From CAYINU01 sp964364855 (lineage in GTDB: Bacteria > Margulisbacteria > Marinamargulisbacteria > CAYINU01), in contig CAYINU010000039.1 in the NCBI GenBank assembly GCA_964364855.1, positions 1 to 16,696 on the forward strand: a stretch of 16,696 bases of DNA, written 5' to 3'. Each line of letters begins with the position of its first letter. Position 1 is the stretch's first letter. Below the pieces are notes generated by a model. The model was not told the DNA's origin. It ran no database searches and saw only the letters and a program-made list of their open reading frames with translations. The translations under genes were made by a program, and so were the position numbers. Below, piece after piece: positions 14,464 through 16,696 of the stretch.

Positions 14464-15573
14464 ATGTTCTCTCAACAGTTTTTGCCTACAGCCATTGAAG
14501 AACAAAAAAAACGCTGCTACGAGGCACCCTCATGGGCAGTACGTCAGTTATTACGCCAACCTCGGTGGACATTGGCCGACATGCCCACATTGCTCTCCCC
14601 TGCCGCCCAAGACCATCTGGAACCCATGGCCCAGATCTCACAGGCTATTACCCGTCAACGCTTTGGCCATACCATGCAAGTGTTTGTTCCGATGTATTTG
14701 TCCAATCTCTGTTACAACCGCTGTACGTACTGTGGATTCAGTGTGGACAACAAATACCCGCGAAAAACCTTATCCGATACTGAAATGCGCCAGGAGATGG
14801 ACCATCTGCGAAAACGCGGGTTTCGTCACCTCTTGCTGCTGACCGGCGAAGCGCCCGACAAGGTCGGGGTGCCTTACATCAGCAAAGCCGTTTCACTCGC
14901 CCGCACCCTGTTTGACTCCGTCGGAATCGAAATCCAGCCCTTAACGGAGACAGACTATCGCACGATGATCACGGCGGGTGCCGATAGCCTGACGTTGTAC
15001 CAGGAAACCTACCATCCAGAGGCCTATAAGACCTACCATATTTCCGGACTCAAAAGCCGGTTTCAACATCGGCTGGATGCCACGGATTATGGCGGGCGGG
15101 CGGGGTTTTATCGGCTCAATATCGGGGCGCTTTTGGGACTTTATGACTGGCGCTGGGATGCGTTGGCGCTGGCCCAGCATGCCCACTATTTGCAACGCGC
15201 CTATTGGCAAACCAAGGTGATGATTTCCATGCCGCGTATTCGCCATACTTATGGTGGGTTTTCCAGCATCTACCCGGTTACTGACGCAGATCTGGTCCAA
15301 TTCATTTGTGCGTTTCGCATGGTATTTCCCGATGCCGGACTTAGCTTGTCCACCCGTGAACCGGCCATCCTCCGTGATGCTCTGATTCCATTGGGCATCA
15401 CCCAGATGTCTGCCGAATCCAACACCTCACCGGGCGGCTATACCATCGGTGACGAAGAACCCCAATTCGAAATCTCGGATCATCGGCCACTGGAAGAGGT
15501 CACGGCGATGTTACAAAAAAAGGGTTATGATGTGGTGATGAAAGACTGGAACCGCGAGTTTATCGCCTTATGA
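14464..15573 (+). CDS. thiH: 2-iminoacetate synthase (ThiH, radical SAM tyrosine lyase)
   Basis: 369 residues, close to E. coli ThiH (377). It cleaves L-tyrosine with S-adenosylmethionine to give 2-iminoacetate and p-cresol, feeding ThiG. The [4Fe-4S] motif is CYNRCTYC (C83, C87, C90; Cx3Cx2C). Further ThiH hallmarks are PMYLSNLCYNRCTYCGF, LLLLTGEAP, LTLYQETYHPEAYKTYH, RLNIGALLGLYDWR, SMPRIRH, and the C-terminal Q-x-S-A-E-SNTSPGGY with FEISDHRP. No oxygen-dependent ThiO is seen, so the tyrosine route is used. It starts 11 bp after the HEPN gene and ends in a 4-base overlap with the next gene. No strong ribosome site precedes the ATG, so coupling to the upstream gene is plausible. Confidence 0.96.
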   Translation: MFSQQFLPTAIEEQKKRCYEAPSWAVRQLLRQPRWTLADMPTLLSPAAQDHLEPMAQISQAITRQRFGHTMQVFVPMYLSNLCYNRCTYCGFSVDNKYPRKTLSDTEMRQEMDHLRKRGFRHLLLLTGEAPDKVGVPYISKAVSLARTLFDSVGIEIQPLTETDYRTMITAGADSLTLYQETYHPEAYKTYHISGLKSRFQHRLDATDYGGRAGFYRLNIGALLGLYDWRWDALALAQHAHYLQRAYWQTKVMISMPRIRHTYGGFSSIYPVTDADLVQFICAFRMVFPDAGLSLSTREPAILRDALIPLGITQMSAESNTSPGGYTIGDEEPQFEISDHRPLEEVTAMLQKKGYDVVMKDWNREFIAL

Positions 15574-15812
15574 CCTGGTTCATCCACACGTTTTTACGCT
15601 ATTACTTTTTTGATGGGTTGGCCATTGTTTTTACCATCCTGCAAATGGTCTATTTGGCCAAAAAACAAAAAATCGGATTTACTTACGGGATCATCGGCAG
15701 TCTGTGCTGGTCGATCTTTGGACTACTGGCCCACAGCTATTTGTCTGCTGCGGCCAATCTGTTATTTGCCTTTTTAAATGTCCGCGGGTTGTGGAAGTGG
15801 GAAAAGTTATAG
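15570..15812 (+). CDS. Small three-TM protein, PnuC/SemiSWEET-like
   Basis: 80 residues. Three hydrophobic segments lie at about 10-30, 36-54 and 58-75, with short loops. The tail NxxxxxxNVRGLWKW (N63, N70) and the GIIGSLCWSIFG segment resemble small PnuC-related or SemiSWEET-type half-transporters, which work as dimers of three-helix units. That assignment is tentative. The ATG overlaps the thiH stop (ATGA), so it is probably co-translated with ThiH. Some PnuC homologues (PnuT) carry thiamine, which makes a thiamine or thiazole precursor a reasonable guess for the ligand. Its last six bases overlap the 3' end of the convergent carbonic anhydrase gene, so no terminator fits between them. Confidence 0.7.
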   Translation: MTWFIHTFLRYYFFDGLAIVFTILQMVYLAKKQKIGFTYGIIGSLCWSIFGLLAHSYLSAAANLLFAFLNVRGLWKWEKL

Positions 15813-16559
15813 GTGCCGATCCAAAGGCGCATCAGTCAGGATATCTTTCTGAGACTGGGCCGTTGTTACGACTTGGTTTGCAACAACTTCGAATTGACCT
15901 GTGGACAATCGAAGATACCATCCCTGAATGGTAATCGGGTCTGGAAATCGGGTGTGGAATATCCTAATGACAGGCGACTCGGCCAATCGCTGGACCTGAG
16001 TCCGAATATTAAGAATCGCAAATTGCTCTACACGCTCACTTTCCGATAGCCCTTCCAAAGCACTACGATGCATCGCATACAGGTCTTTTAATGGGGCTAA
16101 CCATCTGGTGAGTTCATCTGAATGACCTTTGTCAGACGTTACGGCCAATTTCATGGCATATTTTATGCCGCCACAATCCTGGTGACCACACACGACAAAA
16201 TGGCGAATCCGTAACGGATCCAGTCCAAACTGGACCATGGCCGCGACGGCAGCGTCCGCTTGATTGGCCACATTTCGGGAAATCAATAAGGTTCCGGCTT
16301 TTGTTCCTGTCACTTGATCGATGGGAGTCCGCGCGTCAACGCACCCTACCAGGGCCGCAATTGGCGATTGTCCACGTGTTAGTCCTTCAAATGCCTTAGG
16401 ATCTCGATGAAGTGCCAGCTTTGCGTGGAGACGATTACCTTCCAGCAACCATTCCAACGGAGAACCTGATCCGCAACAAGATGAGGTAACATTTCGGCCC
16501 ACCGTCCTTGTCGGAGCGGTGACCATCTTAGTAACCATACGTACAACTGAGCTAATCAT
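15807..16559 (-). CDS. Beta-class carbonic anhydrase
   Basis: 250 residues from ATG 16559. It hydrates CO2 to bicarbonate with zinc. The zinc site is GCVDAR (C73, with the D75-R77 dyad) and VCGHQDCGG (H126, C129). Other beta-class features are LLEGNRLH, FEGLTRGQSPIAALVGC, GTLLISRNVANQ, VAAMVQFGLDPLRIRHFVVCGH, and the C-terminal IQGWYLRLSTGQ. The first 30 residues are basic and low in hydrophobicity, with no clear signal peptide. ATGs at 16538 and 16526 are also possible starts. The frame stays open upstream to 16607, but that would run into the tRNA gene and is not credible. It follows tRNA-Gly by 12 bp on the same strand, and its TAA overlaps the end of the convergent small gene. Confidence 0.92.
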   Translation of the reverse strand: MISSVVRMVTKMVTAPTRTVGRNVTSSCCGSGSPLEWLLEGNRLHAKLALHRDPKAFEGLTRGQSPIAALVGCVDARTPIDQVTGTKAGTLLISRNVANQADAAVAAMVQFGLDPLRIRHFVVCGHQDCGGIKYAMKLAVTSDKGHSDELTRWLAPLKDLYAMHRSALEGLSESERVEQFAILNIRTQVQRLAESPVIRIFHTRFPDPITIQGWYLRLSTGQFEVVANQVVTTAQSQKDILTDAPLDRHL

Positions 16560-16571
16560 AAATTTAAAAAG

Positions 16572-16647
16572 TGGAGCGGGAGACGAGGCTCGAACTCGCG
16601 ACCTCAAGCTTGGAAGGCTCGTGCTCTACCAACTGAGCTACTCCCGC
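16572..16647 (-). tRNA. tRNA-Gly (anticodon TCC)
   Basis: A 76-base cloverleaf. The acceptor stem GCGGGAG pairs with CTCCCGC. The D stem is GCTC/GAGC. The anticodon stem CGAGC/GCTTG has one G-T pair around the loop CTTCCAA, anticodon TCC, reading GGA. The T stem GCGAG/CTCGT surrounds TTCGAGC. The discriminator is T, and CCA is encoded (16574-16572). A T-run on the minus strand (CTTTTT, 16571-16566) follows directly. Upstream sequence up to 16696 shows only a weak TACACT as a possible -10 box. Confidence 0.96.
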
Positions 16648-16696
16648 ATAGGAAAAAGTGTACCATCTATCCCTATTTCAGTCATCAGGATAGCAC

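Noticed and set aside
16560..16607. N-terminal extension of the carbonic anhydrase ORF to 16607
   Set aside because: It would be translated from the 3' half of tRNA-Gly. ATG 16559 or later is far more credible.

Overview
This is a bacterial chromosomal window of moderate G+C with dense, mostly housekeeping genes. I cannot place the phylum. Several genes at the head of a transcription unit have a -10-like hexamer ending about 6-8 bases before the ATG and no Shine-Dalgarno sequence, so leaderless mRNAs look common. LysA looks like the Firmicutes-type enzyme, IlvA is the long two-ACT biosynthetic form, and the one tRNA gene encodes its own CCA.

Layout. At the left edge is the 3' end of an unrecognised gene (+). 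It converges on a tight minus-strand operon that reads from about 7732 down to 423: lysA (diaminopimelate decarboxylase), ilvA (threonine deaminase), a PIN-PhoH ATPase broken by a 100-N assembly gap, and an 1103-residue membrane protein with a CPBP-type intramembrane protease domain. The last three junctions are 8 bp, a 4-base ATGA overlap and a 1-base TAATG overlap. Diverging from lysA is cca, a tRNA nucleotidyltransferase with an HD domain. A 148-bp imperfect palindrome follows; its left arm supplies the cca stop codon. Then come an EamA-family exporter, a small three-TM protein and comEC/rec2 (DNA uptake).

Next is a five-gene cluster on the plus strand: thiG, an MNT nucleotidyltransferase, a HEPN protein (HepT-like), thiH, and an 80-residue three-TM protein whose start overlaps the thiH stop. 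The two thiazole-synthesis genes are split by an intact-looking MNT/HEPN toxin-antitoxin pair. No thiS and no TPP riboswitch is visible. The right end holds a beta-carbonic anhydrase (-) that overlaps the small protein tail to tail, preceded by tRNA-Gly(TCC).

The points most worth a second look are the MNT/HEPN pair inside the thiamine operon, the duplicated CPBP protein whose second half appears to be a catalytically dead copy, the leaderless-promoter pattern, the palindromic element, and the ThiH-coupled small membrane protein. I see no CRISPR array, insertion sequence, integrase or rRNA gene.
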